From: Gemmatimonadota bacterium | GTDB lineage: Bacteria; Gemmatimonadota; Gemmatimonadetes; Longimicrobiales; Gaopeijiaceae | Direction of reading: 5' to 3' | DNA: 34,332 bases | NCBI GenBank assembly: GCA_009841165.1 | Contig: VXMI01000160.1 | Location: forward strand, 1 to 34,332 | In this document: in pieces, positions 14,926 through 24,645 of the stretch | Numbering within the stretch: the first letter of the stretch is position 1 | Layout of the letters: the number at the start of each line of letters is the position of its first letter | The notes under the pieces: model-generated | The model's database searches: none | Seen by the model: only the letters and a program-made list of their open reading frames with translations | Told to the model about the DNA's origin: nothing | Position numbers and translations under genes: made by a program

Positions 14926-16860
14926 GGGGGCTGCAATCGGTTCAAGGGCCCTGGCCGCGGCCTCGTCCTTCAGACGCCGCACGAAGTCCGCCCGATCCAT
15001 CGTCACCTGCTTCCTGCCCGCGCCCCGCATCCGCACCGAAACCGTCCCGGCCTCCGCCTCGCGCTGGCCGACGATCCCCATGTAGGGAATCTTCTGCATC
15101 TCGGCGGCGCGGATCCGGTATCCCAGCGTGTCCCGGTCGTCCAGTGCCACGCGCAGCCCTTCCGCTGCGAGCGCGCCGGCCAGCTCGGCCGCCGACCCGG
15201 TCCACTGCTCCGACACCGGCAGGATCCGCACCTGCTCCGGCGCGAGCCACAGCGGAAACGCGCCCCCGTAGTGCTCGATCAGCCCGCCGATGAAGCGCTC
15301 CATCGACCCGAGCAGCGTGCGGTGGATCACCACGGCCTGGTGGCGATGGTTGTCGGCGCCCACGTACTCCAGCCCGAAACGCTCGGGCATCAGGAAGTCC
15401 AGCTGGAAGGTGCCCCCCTGCCACTCGCGTCCCAGGGCGTCGGTGACCAGGACATCGACCTTGGGTCCGTAGAAGGCGCCGCCTCCCTCGTCGAGCTCGA
15501 AGTCGAGCCCGCGGTCGCGCAGCACGCCGGCCAACCGGTCGGAGGCGGCGTCATAGACCGCCGGGTCGCCGATGGCCTTCTCGGGACGGGTGGAGAGCGC
15601 CGTCCGGTACTCGTAGCCGAACACCTTCAGCAGGTAGTCGCCCAGGTCCAGGAGGCGGTCGTACTCCTCCTCGATCTGATCCTCGCGGATGAAGATGTGC
15701 GCGTCGTCCTGGGTGAACGAGCGGACCCGCAGCATCCCGTGCAACGCGCCGGAGCGCTCGTAGCGGTAGCAGGTCCCCAGCTCCGCGAAACGCAGCGGCA
15801 GGTCCCGGTAGGACCGCACGTGAGAGCGGTAGATCATGAAGTGGTGGGGACAGTTCATCGGCTTCATGCGGAACCGGTCCCCATCGTCGTCCATCGCCGG
15901 GAACATGTCGTCGGCGAAGACGTCCAAGTGCCCCGAGATGCGGTACAATTCCTCGCTCGCGACGTGCGGCGTGTAGACGATCTCGTAGCCGTGCTCGACC
16001 AGCGTGTCGCGCAGAAAGTCCTCGACGATGCGCCGCACGCGCCCGCCGTTGGGATGCCAGAGCACCAGACCGGGACCCACCTCTTCCTGGATCGAGAAGA
16101 GGTCGAGGCGCTTGCCGAGCACGCGGTGGTCGCGCTTCTTCGCCTCTTCCAGCCGGTGGAGGTGCTTTCGCATATCCTTCCGTTGGAAGAAGGCGGTGCC
16201 GTAAATCCGCTGCAGCATCTGTCGGCGCTCGTCGCCGCGCCAGTAGGCGCCCGCCGCGCTCAGGAGCTTGAAGTGCCTGAGCCGGCCCGTGCTGGGGATG
16301 TGGGGCCCGCGGCAAAGGTCCAGGAAGGGCCCGTCGCGGTAGACGGTGATCACCTCGCCGTCGTCGAACTCGTCGAGCCGTTCGAGCTTGAGGTGGTCGT
16401 CGGAGAAGAGCTCGCGGGCCTCCTCTCGGCTCACAATGCGCCGCTCGAAGGGGTGGTCGGCCTCGACGACCGCCTCCATGCGCGCCTCGATCGCCTCGAT
16501 CTGGTCCGGGGTGAAGGGCTCGGGGACGTCGAAGTCGTAGTAGAAGCCGTCGTCGATCGCGGGACCGAAGCCGATGCCGGCGCCGGGCACGAGTTCGCGC
16601 ACCGCGGTGGCCAGCACGTGCGCCGCCGAGTGGCGCAGCACGCCAAGCGCCTCGGGGTCCCGGTCGGTCAGCAGGCGGACCGACGCGCCATCGGCGAGCG
16701 GCCGGTTCAGGTCGACGATCTCGCCGTCGACGACCGCGGCCAGCGCCGCCCGCGCGAGGCCCGGACCGATCGCGGTGGCCACGTCGGCGGCGCTCGATCC
16801 GGCAGGCAGGGTGAGGGTGCGGCCGTCGGGCAGACGGATGATGATGTCGGGTGTGTTCAT
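14923..16860 (-). CDS. thrS: Threonyl-tRNA synthetase
   Basis: Charges tRNA-Thr and edits Ser-tRNA-Thr. The 645-residue product has all usual domains in order: TGS (about 3-62), the editing/SAD domain (about 65-235, with RHSAAHVLATAV and CRGPHIPSTG), the class II core (about 240-540), and the anticodon-binding domain (about 545-640). Zinc ligands are visible in MNCPHHFMIYRS, DDAHIFI and VVIHRTLLGS. The start ATG at 16860 has no ribosome binding site; a TAGCTT lies 7 nt before it, suggesting leaderless initiation. It lies 34 bp after the cyanophycinase-like gene but looks independently transcribed. The stop overlaps a 12-bp repeat. Confidence 0.97.
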   Translation of the reverse strand: MNTPDIIIRLPDGRTLTLPAGSSAADVATAIGPGLARAALAAVVDGEIVDLNRPLADGASVRLLTDRDPEALGVLRHSAAHVLATAVRELVPGAGIGFGPAIDDGFYYDFDVPEPFTPDQIEAIEARMEAVVEADHPFERRIVSREEARELFSDDHLKLERLDEFDDGEVITVYRDGPFLDLCRGPHIPSTGRLRHFKLLSAAGAYWRGDERRQMLQRIYGTAFFQRKDMRKHLHRLEEAKKRDHRVLGKRLDLFSIQEEVGPGLVLWHPNGGRVRRIVEDFLRDTLVEHGYEIVYTPHVASEELYRISGHLDVFADDMFPAMDDDGDRFRMKPMNCPHHFMIYRSHVRSYRDLPLRFAELGTCYRYERSGALHGMLRVRSFTQDDAHIFIREDQIEEEYDRLLDLGDYLLKVFGYEYRTALSTRPEKAIGDPAVYDAASDRLAGVLRDRGLDFELDEGGGAFYGPKVDVLVTDALGREWQGGTFQLDFLMPERFGLEYVGADNHRHQAVVIHRTLLGSMERFIGGLIEHYGGAFPLWLAPEQVRILPVSEQWTGSAAELAGALAAEGLRVALDDRDTLGYRIRAAEMQKIPYMGIVGQREAEAGTVSVRMRGAGRKQVTMDRADFVRRLKDEAAARALEPIAAP

Positions 16861-16867
16861 GCCGGTA

Positions 16868-16873
16868 AAGCTA
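16868..16873 (-). promoter_or_regulatory. Candidate -10 box for leaderless thrS transcript
   Basis: TAGCTT on the minus strand sits 7 nt before the thrS ATG, where a -10 box would place the transcription start at the initiation codon. No Shine-Dalgarno precedes the ATG. The upstream -35 region is poor (TAGGGA). The layout closely resembles the one before the gene at 32266. Confidence 0.4.
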
Positions 16874-16894
16874 ACCCGGTCTGGCGCCCGGTCC

Positions 16895-17797
16895 CTACCT
16901 CCCCGGCGGCCAGGGCGTGCCGGTGACCCGCTGCATGGCCGACTCGCCGCGCGACGGCCGGAACGCCTGTCGGGCAGCCATGTCGTAGCGGTCGCCGGGC
17001 GCCAGGAAGTAGAAGAGTCCGCCGCTGTCCAGCGTCGCGTTCGCGTCGTAGATGACGGCGTAGCTCTGCCCCACCACCTCGAAGCGGTCGCCCTGCACCA
17101 CGATCGCCGTGTTCTCGTCGATCCCGATCCCCAGGAGCTCGGGCTTCGCGCGGATCACCTCGATCAGGTCGAATTGCCGGTTCCGCCTGAGCAGGTGCTG
17201 ATCGATGCCGACGCCCTTCAGGAACCCCAGCCCCTCTTCGTGGTCGCCCATCATGATCGTGTTGGTTCTCGTGTCCCCGCGGACCAGGTAGGACCCCTGA
17301 ATCGAAGCGCCCGCCGACGACCCGCCGATCACGCCGCCGCGGTCGAGCACGTCCCACAGCGCGTCGTGCACCTTCGTGCCGAGGTAGGAATCCGCAAGCC
17401 GCCACTGCCGTCCCCCGGTGAACCACACGCCGCGGGCGTCGAGCAGCGGCTCGACGAAGGCGTCCGTGTCGGCCTCGGCCGGGTCGTAGGTGTGCAGGAT
17501 CGTGATGTCGGTCGCCCCCGCGGCCTCGAACGGACGCCGCCCGCGAAAATACTGGTCGTAGGAGTCGCCACCGCCGGCCGTCGGGATGACCACGATCGGC
17601 GCCGAGGGCCCGCCGGCCAGTTCGACGAAGCGCGCGAACACGGCCGGATCGGACAGCGCGCCGCCGGCGACGATCAGGCTGCCGTTCGCGGGACCGACCT
17701 GCTGGGCCGAAGCGAAGGGAACCGCCACGACGGACGAGACGAGCAAGGCGGAGAGTGAGAGGAGGAGTGAAGGGCGACGGTGTCTGGTGCTGTTCAC
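16895..17797 (-). CDS. Secreted cyanophycinase-like peptidase (S51 family)
   Basis: Serine exopeptidase of the S51/cyanophycinase type; it may cleave beta-Asp-Arg or other acidic dipeptides outside the cytoplasm. The start is a GTG at 17797, 8 nt after AGGA. The 300-residue product begins with a signal peptide (LLLSLSALLVSSVVAVPFASAQQ, cleavage near residue 32). The fold shows GSLIVAGGALSDPAVFARFVELAG, IVVIPTAGGGDSY, FTGGRQ (127-131) and the nucleophile motif GGSSAGAS with Ser161. Then DHEEGLGFL and GIGIDENTAIVVQGD follow as in cyanophycinases. No cyanophycin synthetase gene is visible. The ORF is open 130 codons upstream, but that sequence is Arg/Pro-rich and not part of the family. The 17798-17990 spacer to the divergent gene shows no strong promoter. 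Confidence 0.86.
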   Translation of the reverse strand: MNSTRHRRPSLLLSLSALLVSSVVAVPFASAQQVGPANGSLIVAGGALSDPAVFARFVELAGGPSAPIVVIPTAGGGDSYDQYFRGRRPFEAAGATDITILHTYDPAEADTDAFVEPLLDARGVWFTGGRQWRLADSYLGTKVHDALWDVLDRGGVIGGSSAGASIQGSYLVRGDTRTNTIMMGDHEEGLGFLKGVGIDQHLLRRNRQFDLIEVIRAKPELLGIGIDENTAIVVQGDRFEVVGQSYAVIYDANATLDSGGLFYFLAPGDRYDMAARQAFRPSRGESAMQRVTGTPWPPGR

Positions 17798-17990
17798 GGT
17801 TCTAATCCTCGCGAAGCGGTTGATACGGTCGGCGGAGTGACGCCGAAGTTGGGGGCGCGGAGAGCGTGTCGCCAGTGGCGCCGCCCGTCGGTCCGGCTGG
17901 CCTTCGCCGCTTGGACGCGGCATCTTGGGGTCTCTCGATTGCAGCCGGGTGCTGCCCCGCAGAGCGCACCAGCCAGGAGATGTCGCCACG

Positions 17991-18779
17991 ATGCCCAGGA
18001 GCTCGCCCGCGCTGGCCTTCTCAGGCTGCCGCAGGCTCACCGTGGCCGCCATCCCGGTCGCGTTCGGCCTTCTCGCCTGCGCCGGGGAGCAGGCACCCTC
18101 CGGTCCACCCACCACCGGCCCCGAGCTTCTCGAGGCGGCGATCCGGTACCACGACCCCGACGCTCGATGGCCGCGCCTTCGGCACACGCTCGTGATCGAC
18201 CAGTCCAGGCCCGACGGAAGCGAACGCCGTGCGGCGATATTCGTCGACGCCGCCTCCAGCGACTACCGCTACGAGGAGGACACCGCGGACGGGCACCTGG
18301 TCAAGGGGACCGACGGAGACGACTGCTTCTCCAGCGTCGATGGCGCAGCGCCCACCGAGGACCAGGCGGCCAGGCTGCGGCTGGACTGCGCGAACGTGCG
18401 GCGTATGCGGAACTACTACCTGTACCTCTGGGGCCTGCCGATGAAGCTGCGTGATCCGGGGACCAACATCGACCCGGCCATCGGCGACGCCGAGTTCGAC
18501 GGCATGGCGACGAAGACGCTGAGGGTCACCTACGACCCCGGCGTGGGCAGCGACACCTGGTACTTCCACTTCGACCCCGGCACCTATCGGATGGTGGGCT
18601 ACCGGTTCTACCACGATGAGGCCGCCGGGGACGGCGAGTACATCCTGCTCGACGGCGAGCGCGAGGTCACAGGGATGCGGATTCCCGTGGAGCGGCGCTG
18701 GTTCACCAACGCCGAGGATCGGTACCTGGGAACCGACGTGCTGGTGGACGACTATCCGGGGGCACGACCGGGCGCGTGA
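17991..18779 (+). CDS. Lipoprotein resembling DUF6503
   Basis: No function is known. The start is the ATG at 17991 with AGGAG about 11 nt upstream; a longer in-frame start at 17925 is less likely because it lacks a signal. The 262-residue product has a signal peptide with a lipobox (GLLAC, Cys30), so it is anchored in the envelope. The mature part opens with ELLEAAIRYHDPDARWPRLRHTLVI, which I match from memory to the DUF6503 type of Bacteroidota and Gemmatimonadota. Two cysteines lie in DDCFSS and RLDCANV. A beta-rich region with SDTWYFHFDPGTYRMVGYRFYHDE follows. It is translationally coupled to the next gene by a GTGA overlap, suggesting a joint role at the envelope. Confidence 0.72.
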   Translation: MPRSSPALAFSGCRRLTVAAIPVAFGLLACAGEQAPSGPPTTGPELLEAAIRYHDPDARWPRLRHTLVIDQSRPDGSERRAAIFVDAASSDYRYEEDTADGHLVKGTDGDDCFSSVDGAAPTEDQAARLRLDCANVRRMRNYYLYLWGLPMKLRDPGTNIDPAIGDAEFDGMATKTLRVTYDPGVGSDTWYFHFDPGTYRMVGYRFYHDEAAGDGEYILLDGEREVTGMRIPVERRWFTNAEDRYLGTDVLVDDYPGARPGA

Positions 18780-20005
18780 GGCGCTTGACCCATCCCGGCA
18801 CCGAGTCCGTGCGGCCAGCACACCCGATCCGAAGGACGCGGCATGCGTGGGCCATCGTCGCGGCGGTCTGTGTCCCGGCCTGCGGCGATTCGGACGCCGG
18901 GGGCATAGGCGCGGACGATCACGTACAACCCGAATCGCTCGGCCCGCCCGACGCCGTCTTTCCCGGTGACTTCGGCTATGTGCATACCGCAGTCGAACTT
19001 CCGGACGGTCATGTCCTTGTGGCCGACCCGCTCGGCAAGGCGCTCTACCGCGTGGATATGGAAGACGGTACGCGCGCCGTCATCGGAAGCCTGGGCCAGG
19101 GGCCGGGCGAATACCTGCAACCCGACGCCGTCTGGCCCTTCCGGGGCGACTCCATTCTCCTCGTGGACCTGGGCAATGCGCGGCTGGTGCGGATCGGGCC
19201 GGATCTAGTGTTCGGCGCGAGTCGCCCGATCGCCACGTTCGCCGGGGACGATGCACCGATAATGGTGCTGCCCGACGCCGTCGATGGCGAAGGCAACGCC
19301 TTCGTATCCGTGTTGGGAGGCTATCCGCCACCGGACAGCGGCGCGATTCTGCGGTTGGGTCTGACCACCGCGGCGGTGGACACCGTAGCCAGATACAAGC
19401 TGCGCGAGTACGAAATCACCGAAACCGACGACGGCACCTACGTCATTCCGATTCGACTGTCACCCCAGGACGCATGGGGCGTGGCCCCCGACGGATCGGT
19501 CGTCATTGCCCGTGCCGGACACTACGGCGTGAACTGGTTCGGGCCGAACGGTGCCGTGACCTACGGCGACACGATCCCCTACGCACCAGTGCCCGTTACC
19601 AGGGCGGATATGGCGGAGGACCTGCGGGCCGCAGAGCGGCACGGCGGGGTTTCCATCGATTCCGGAGTGAGCGAGGACGGCACCAGGACCACCAACTTCT
19701 CGCGCGGCGGATTCGGGTCACCCGACGAAGAGGTCGATTACGACGACTACACGTGGCACGACGTTAAACCGGCCTTTCACAACGCGGTGGTGCGCGTGGA
19801 CCCGCTCGGTCGGGCCTGGGTTCGCCGGCACCTGCCTGCGGACAGCGGAACCCGTTACGACCTGTTCAGCCGCGGGGGGCAACTGGTCAAGGCGCTGACC
19901 CTTGAAGGCGACCGGATCGTGGCGGCCTTCGGCCCTTCGCACGTCTACATCGTCGCCTTCGACGAATTGGATCTGGCCTATCTGGAGCGGTACGAGCTGC
20001 CGTAG
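18776..20005 (+). CDS. Six-bladed beta-propeller lipoprotein
   Basis: Likely envelope-associated beta-propeller with an unknown ligand. The start is a GTG at 18776 overlapping the stop of the DUF6503-like gene. The 409-residue product has a long basic N-terminus, a hydrophobic stretch and a lipobox (CVPAC, Cys36). Propeller blades are visible as repeated units, for example LPDGHVLVADPLGKALYRVD, FRGDSILLVDLGNARLVRI, APDGSVVIARAGHYGVNWF and DPLGRAWVRRHL, with a GQGPGEYLQP turn typical of the '6-bladed beta-propeller' proteins of Gemmatimonadota and Bacteroidota. No enzymatic motif is evident. A hairpin terminator follows 31 bp after the stop. Confidence 0.78.
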   Translation: MRRLTHPGTESVRPAHPIRRTRHAWAIVAAVCVPACGDSDAGGIGADDHVQPESLGPPDAVFPGDFGYVHTAVELPDGHVLVADPLGKALYRVDMEDGTRAVIGSLGQGPGEYLQPDAVWPFRGDSILLVDLGNARLVRIGPDLVFGASRPIATFAGDDAPIMVLPDAVDGEGNAFVSVLGGYPPPDSGAILRLGLTTAAVDTVARYKLREYEITETDDGTYVIPIRLSPQDAWGVAPDGSVVIARAGHYGVNWFGPNGAVTYGDTIPYAPVPVTRADMAEDLRAAERHGGVSIDSGVSEDGTRTTNFSRGGFGSPDEEVDYDDYTWHDVKPAFHNAVVRVDPLGRAWVRRHLPADSGTRYDLFSRGGQLVKALTLEGDRIVAAFGPSHVYIVAFDELDLAYLERYELP

Positions 20006-20036
20006 CGGATAGCGGCGCTTTCTCTCGCCAATGCCA

Positions 20037-20070
20037 AAGGGGCCCGGACGCTGCCGCGCCCGGACCCCTT
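20037..20070. terminator. Bidirectional hairpin terminator between convergent genes
   Basis: AAGGGGCCCGGACGC (20037-20051) pairs with GCGCCCGGACCCCTT (20056-20070) in a 15-position stem with two mismatches and a TGCC loop. It separates the plus-strand propeller gene from the minus-strand groEL stop. T-runs are short on both sides (TTT on the minus strand; CGT follows on the plus strand). The strong GC stem and position support a shared terminator. Confidence 0.75.
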
Positions 20071-20109
20071 CGTATCAACGGCCCTGTTTGTGCCGCTTGG
20101 GGGGTTTGG

Positions 20110-21741
<1,632 letters not shown>

Positions 21742-21802
21742 TTCGTTTTCTCCTGGTGTGTTCCCGGGCGGCCCCCGGGAGGGGCGCCGCCGGATGAGTG
21801 TG

Positions 21803-22102
21803 CTAGTTGACCCTGGCGAGAATGTCGGATTCGCGAAGGATCAGGAAATCCTCCCCGTCGATCTTGACCTCGGTGCCGCTGTACTTGCCGTACAGCACGC
21901 GGTCGCCAGCCTTCACCTCCATGGGAATCCGGTCTCCGTCCTCGTCGAGCTTGCCGGGTCCCACGGCGACGACCTCGCCCTCCTGGGGCTTTTCCTTGGC
22001 GGTGTCGGGGATGTAGAGGCCGCCCCGCATCTGCTCGGCCTCTTCCAGGGCCCTCAGCACCACGCGATCCGCCAGGGGCTGGATCCTTTCTGCAGCTGAC
22101 AT
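21803..22102 (-). CDS. groES: Co-chaperonin GroES
   Basis: Heptameric lid of the GroEL chamber. The 99-residue product has [44 protein letters not shown], including the mobile loop around residues 20-35, and [29 protein letters not shown]. The start ATG has a strong AAGGAG site about 7 nt upstream. Transcription starts upstream of the CIRCE element at 22177-22203, so the operon is expected to be induced when HrcA repression is lifted by heat or misfolded protein. Confidence 0.98.
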   Translation of the reverse strand: MSAAERIQPLADRVVLRALEEAEQMRGGLYIPDTAKEKPQEGEVVAVGPGKLDEDGDRIPMEVKAGDRVLYGKYSGTEVKIDGEDFLILRESDILARVN

Positions 22103-22176
22103 GCGCTACTCCTTGGAAAATGGGTGTTGATTGGGGTCTCTTTGCGGGCAGGGGATCGAGACCCGTGCCCACGGTA

Positions 22177-22203
22177 TTAGCACTCGTGTTTGTCGAGTGC
22201 TAA
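22177..22203. promoter_or_regulatory. CIRCE operator (HrcA binding site)
   Basis: TTAGCACTC (22177-22185), a 9-nt spacer (22186-22194) and GAGTGCTAA (22195-22203) match the CIRCE consensus at every arm position. It lies 75 bp upstream of groES and just downstream of the predicted promoter, the classic place for HrcA repression. hrcA itself is not in the window. Confidence 0.96.
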
Positions 22204-22217
22204 TAAGTCAGCGAAGG

Positions 22218-22246
22218 AGTCTCGCAGGAGCAGGCCGGAGTGTCAA
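22218..22246 (-). promoter_or_regulatory. Candidate promoter for groES-groEL
   Basis: On the minus strand a perfect -35 TTGACA (22241-22246) lies 17 bp from GAGACT (22218-22223), a weak -10 (three of six). The start near 22211 would place CIRCE in the initial transcribed region. The -35 is flanked by CT (TTGACACT), as at the infC and secD promoters. Confidence 0.5.
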
Positions 22247-22264
22247 GCCGGAACGTCGGATCGC

Positions 22265-23053
22265 TCAGCCAGCCCCGGCGAGGTGCGCTCCGGCGATCCC
22301 GAGACCCTGCAGCGTGAGGTATGGCTCCACCCGTTCCACCGACGCCGCGTGCGGCCCGATCACGGGGGCGAAGCCGCCCGTGGCGACCACCAGCAGGTTC
22401 TCGGGCCTCCAGCTCGCCCGGATGCGTGCCACGATGCCGTCGACCGCGTCGACGGCCGAGTAGAAGACACCACTCTGAATGCACGTTTCCGTCCGCCGTC
22501 CGATCACGGCCTCCGGGGGCACGAGGTCGACCCGCGGCAGCTTGGCGGTGCTGCGGGCGAGCCAGTCCAGACCGGCGCTCAGGCCGGGAGCGATCACTCC
22601 CCCGCGGAACACTCCCTCCGCCGTGATGCAGTCAAAGGTGGTGGCCGTGCCCAGGTCCACCGCGACGGTGTCGCGCCCGAAGCGGGTCTTGGCGGCCAGG
22701 GTATTCACGATACGGTCGGCGCCGACGGTGAGCGGCTCTTCCACGTCCAGCTCGATCGGCAGCCCGGAGGTCGCGTTCACCTCGAAGACGGCGCCGTCCA
22801 CGACCGACGCCATCGCGTCCGCGACCGTGCGCGTGACCGAGGGCACCACGGAGCCGATGACACCTCTGCGAATCGTGGACCCCGGCACAGGCTGCATGGC
22901 GAGGAGCGCGTTGAGGAGGACCCTGTACTCGGCGGGTGTACGGGGCGCGCGCGTGCTGACCCTCCAGGTCTCCATGACCTCGTCTCCGGAAAGGTCAAGG
23001 AGGCCGAACACGGTCTCGGTGTTCCCCACGTCGGCGACCAGTTGACAATCCAT
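22265..23053 (-). CDS. coaX: Type III pantothenate kinase
   Basis: First step of coenzyme A synthesis (pantothenate to 4'-phosphopantothenate), with the CoaX fold. The 262-residue product has the family motifs: DVGNTETVFGL (ATP-binding Asp), GADRIVNTLAA, DLGTATTFDCI and GGVIAPGLSAGLDWLA. The length matches. It follows birA after 3 bp, a common coaX-birA pairing. It ends about 20 bp upstream of the groES promoter. Confidence 0.95.
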   Translation of the reverse strand: MDCQLVADVGNTETVFGLLDLSGDEVMETWRVSTRAPRTPAEYRVLLNALLAMQPVPGSTIRRGVIGSVVPSVTRTVADAMASVVDGAVFEVNATSGLPIELDVEEPLTVGADRIVNTLAAKTRFGRDTVAVDLGTATTFDCITAEGVFRGGVIAPGLSAGLDWLARSTAKLPRVDLVPPEAVIGRRTETCIQSGVFYSAVDAVDGIVARIRASWRPENLLVVATGGFAPVIGPHAASVERVEPYLTLQGLGIAGAHLAGAG

Positions 23054-23056
23054 GGT

Positions 23057-23869
23057 TCAGCTCCGGAATGCGACGGATCCGGCGATCACGTGCAGGCGGA
23101 CCCCGGTGTCGTCTCGTATCTCAAGGGCCCCGTCGGCGAGGACGGCTCCGCCCGTTGCGGAGAGCGCCTCGACCTTGCGGGGGGGTCGGGAAGAATGGCG
23201 AACGACACCGCTCACGGACAACCGCCGTCCCCGCAGGGCCGAGCGGGCGTCGAGTTCCTCCAGGTCACCGGCGGGGATCTCCGGGGCGGACGCGTCCCAC
23301 ACCGCCGCGAGCTCGTCGGCGAGCCGTTGGAGCACGAAGGCTCTCCGCGCCGGGCGGCCGGTGTGGAGCAACAGCGAGGTCGCTGGCGGAACGAGTCCTG
23401 GCGGAAGCTCCTCTGGCGGCTGATTCAGGTTGATGCCGAGGCCGACCAGAACGGCACCACGTACATGCTCGCACAGGATGCCGCCCACCTTGCTGCCCGC
23501 GAGCATGACGTCGTTGGGCCACTTGACCTCCGTCCTGATCCCGGGGGCGGCCGCGTCGAGGGCCCGGGCGACCGCGAGCCCGGTGCGCAACGGCAGCGTG
23601 GACACGGCGTTGCCGGATCCGGGGCGGGCCATGGTGAACCAGAGTCCCCGCGCGGTATCGGAGGCCCACTTCCTTCCCTGCCGCCCCCTGCCTGCAAGCT
23701 GACGGTCGGCCAACACGATCGCGGGGAGCGGCCGCCCTTCCTCCACCAACTCCCTTGCGCGGTCGCTCGTCGAGCCGATGCGCGCGTGGAACTCGGCCGT
23801 CAGCACCCCCAGCCGGTCGGCCCAGATGCGGGTGGAGCGGCCCTCCCAGCTGCCAAGGGGCGGCTTCAT
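23057..23869 (-). CDS. birA: Biotin--[acetyl-CoA-carboxylase] ligase
   Basis: Makes biotinyl-AMP and attaches biotin to carrier proteins. The start is the ATG at 23869 overlapping the uppP stop (ATGA); the open frame further upstream is a shadow. The 270-residue product has the adenylate motif RQLAGRGRQGRKWASD, KWPNDVMLAGSKVGGILCE and VLVGLGINLNQPPEELP. A DNA-binding HTH at the N-terminus is absent (the catalytic block begins near residue 30), so this is a class I enzyme without repressor function. The C-terminal domain ends with LRGRRLSVSG. Confidence 0.93.
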   Translation of the reverse strand: MKPPLGSWEGRSTRIWADRLGVLTAEFHARIGSTSDRARELVEEGRPLPAIVLADRQLAGRGRQGRKWASDTARGLWFTMARPGSGNAVSTLPLRTGLAVARALDAAAPGIRTEVKWPNDVMLAGSKVGGILCEHVRGAVLVGLGINLNQPPEELPPGLVPPATSLLLHTGRPARRAFVLQRLADELAAVWDASAPEIPAGDLEELDARSALRGRRLSVSGVVRHSSRPPRKVEALSATGGAVLADGALEIRDDTGVRLHVIAGSVAFRS

Positions 23870-24645
23870 GGGATCGCGAACCAGAGGAAGAGTGCGCCCA
23901 CAACCCAGAGGTAGGGGGCGAAGACATGGAACGAGCGGTTGGCGAGCATCGCCTGGAAGATGCGGATCGCCGCCACACCGGTGACACATGCGGCCGCGGC
24001 CGACAGGAGGAGGGCGGGTGGCGCAACGCCGCCGGAGGAGATGGCGTCGGGGAGCCTGAGGAGTGCGGCGCCACCGACCGCCGGGAGCGACATGAGAAAG
24101 GAGAACGCGGCGGCTTCCGACGGACTCACCCCGCGCCACAGGGCCGCGACGACGGTGCTGCCCGAACGCGAGATGCCGGGCACGATCGCCACGGCCTGGG
24201 CGAGGCCCATGACCAGCGCGGAGGGAGCGCCGATCCCGCCCGCGGGTCTCCGGACCAGCGCGCGCTTCGCGCTCCAGACCACGCAACCGGTGACGATCAG
24301 GGCCACGGCGGTGACGGCAGGGCGGTCGAAGAGCGACTCGAGGAAGTCTCCGAATCCGAGGCCGGCGATGGCCGCCGGGACCGACGCGAGAACCAGCAGT
24401 CCCGCGTAGGCGAGTTGCTCGCGGTCACCGCGGACCGTGCCCGCCACCAGCGCCCCCAGCCTCGAGCGGTAGACGATGACGACGGAAAGGAGCGTCGCCG
24501 CGTGAAGGGCGACCTCGAGGCCCGCGCCGGGAACCTGGACGCCGAGGAGCGCCTGGCCCATGACGAGATGTCCGGAGCTGGAGACGGGCAGGAACTCCGT
24601 CGCCCCCTGGACGAAGCCGAGAAGGAGCCCCTCGTACCAGGTCAC
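23866..24645 (-). CDS. uppP: Undecaprenyl-diphosphatase UppP
   Basis: Integral membrane phosphatase that recycles undecaprenyl diphosphate for peptidoglycan synthesis. The start is a GTG at 24645 overlapping the stop of the glycosyltransferase gene (GTGA). The 259-residue product is slightly short of the usual 265-275. It shows VQGATEFLPVSSSGHL near the N-terminus and PGISRSGSTVVAALWRGV in the middle, the two active-site motifs, plus about seven hydrophobic segments. It is coupled to birA. The link with ispA elsewhere in the window is functional only. Confidence 0.94.
   Translation of the reverse strand: MTWYEGLLLGFVQGATEFLPVSSSGHLVMGQALLGVQVPGAGLEVALHAATLLSVVIVYRSRLGALVAGTVRGDREQLAYAGLLVLASVPAAIAGLGFGDFLESLFDRPAVTAVALIVTGCVVWSAKRALVRRPAGGIGAPSALVMGLAQAVAIVPGISRSGSTVVAALWRGVSPSEAAAFSFLMSLPAVGGAALLRLPDAISSGGVAPPALLLSAAAACVTGVAAIRIFQAMLANRSFHVFAPYLWVVGALFLWFAIP

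Noticed and set aside
14836-16926. 696-codon plus-strand open frame opposite thrS
   Set aside because: It is the antisense of a clear ThrS gene; long opposite frames are usual at this G+C, and its protein is low-complexity with no domain.
17798-17990. Strong divergent promoters between the cyanophycinase-like and DUF6503-like genes
   Set aside because: Only weak matches (for example TATCAA with a poor -35), not enough to call.
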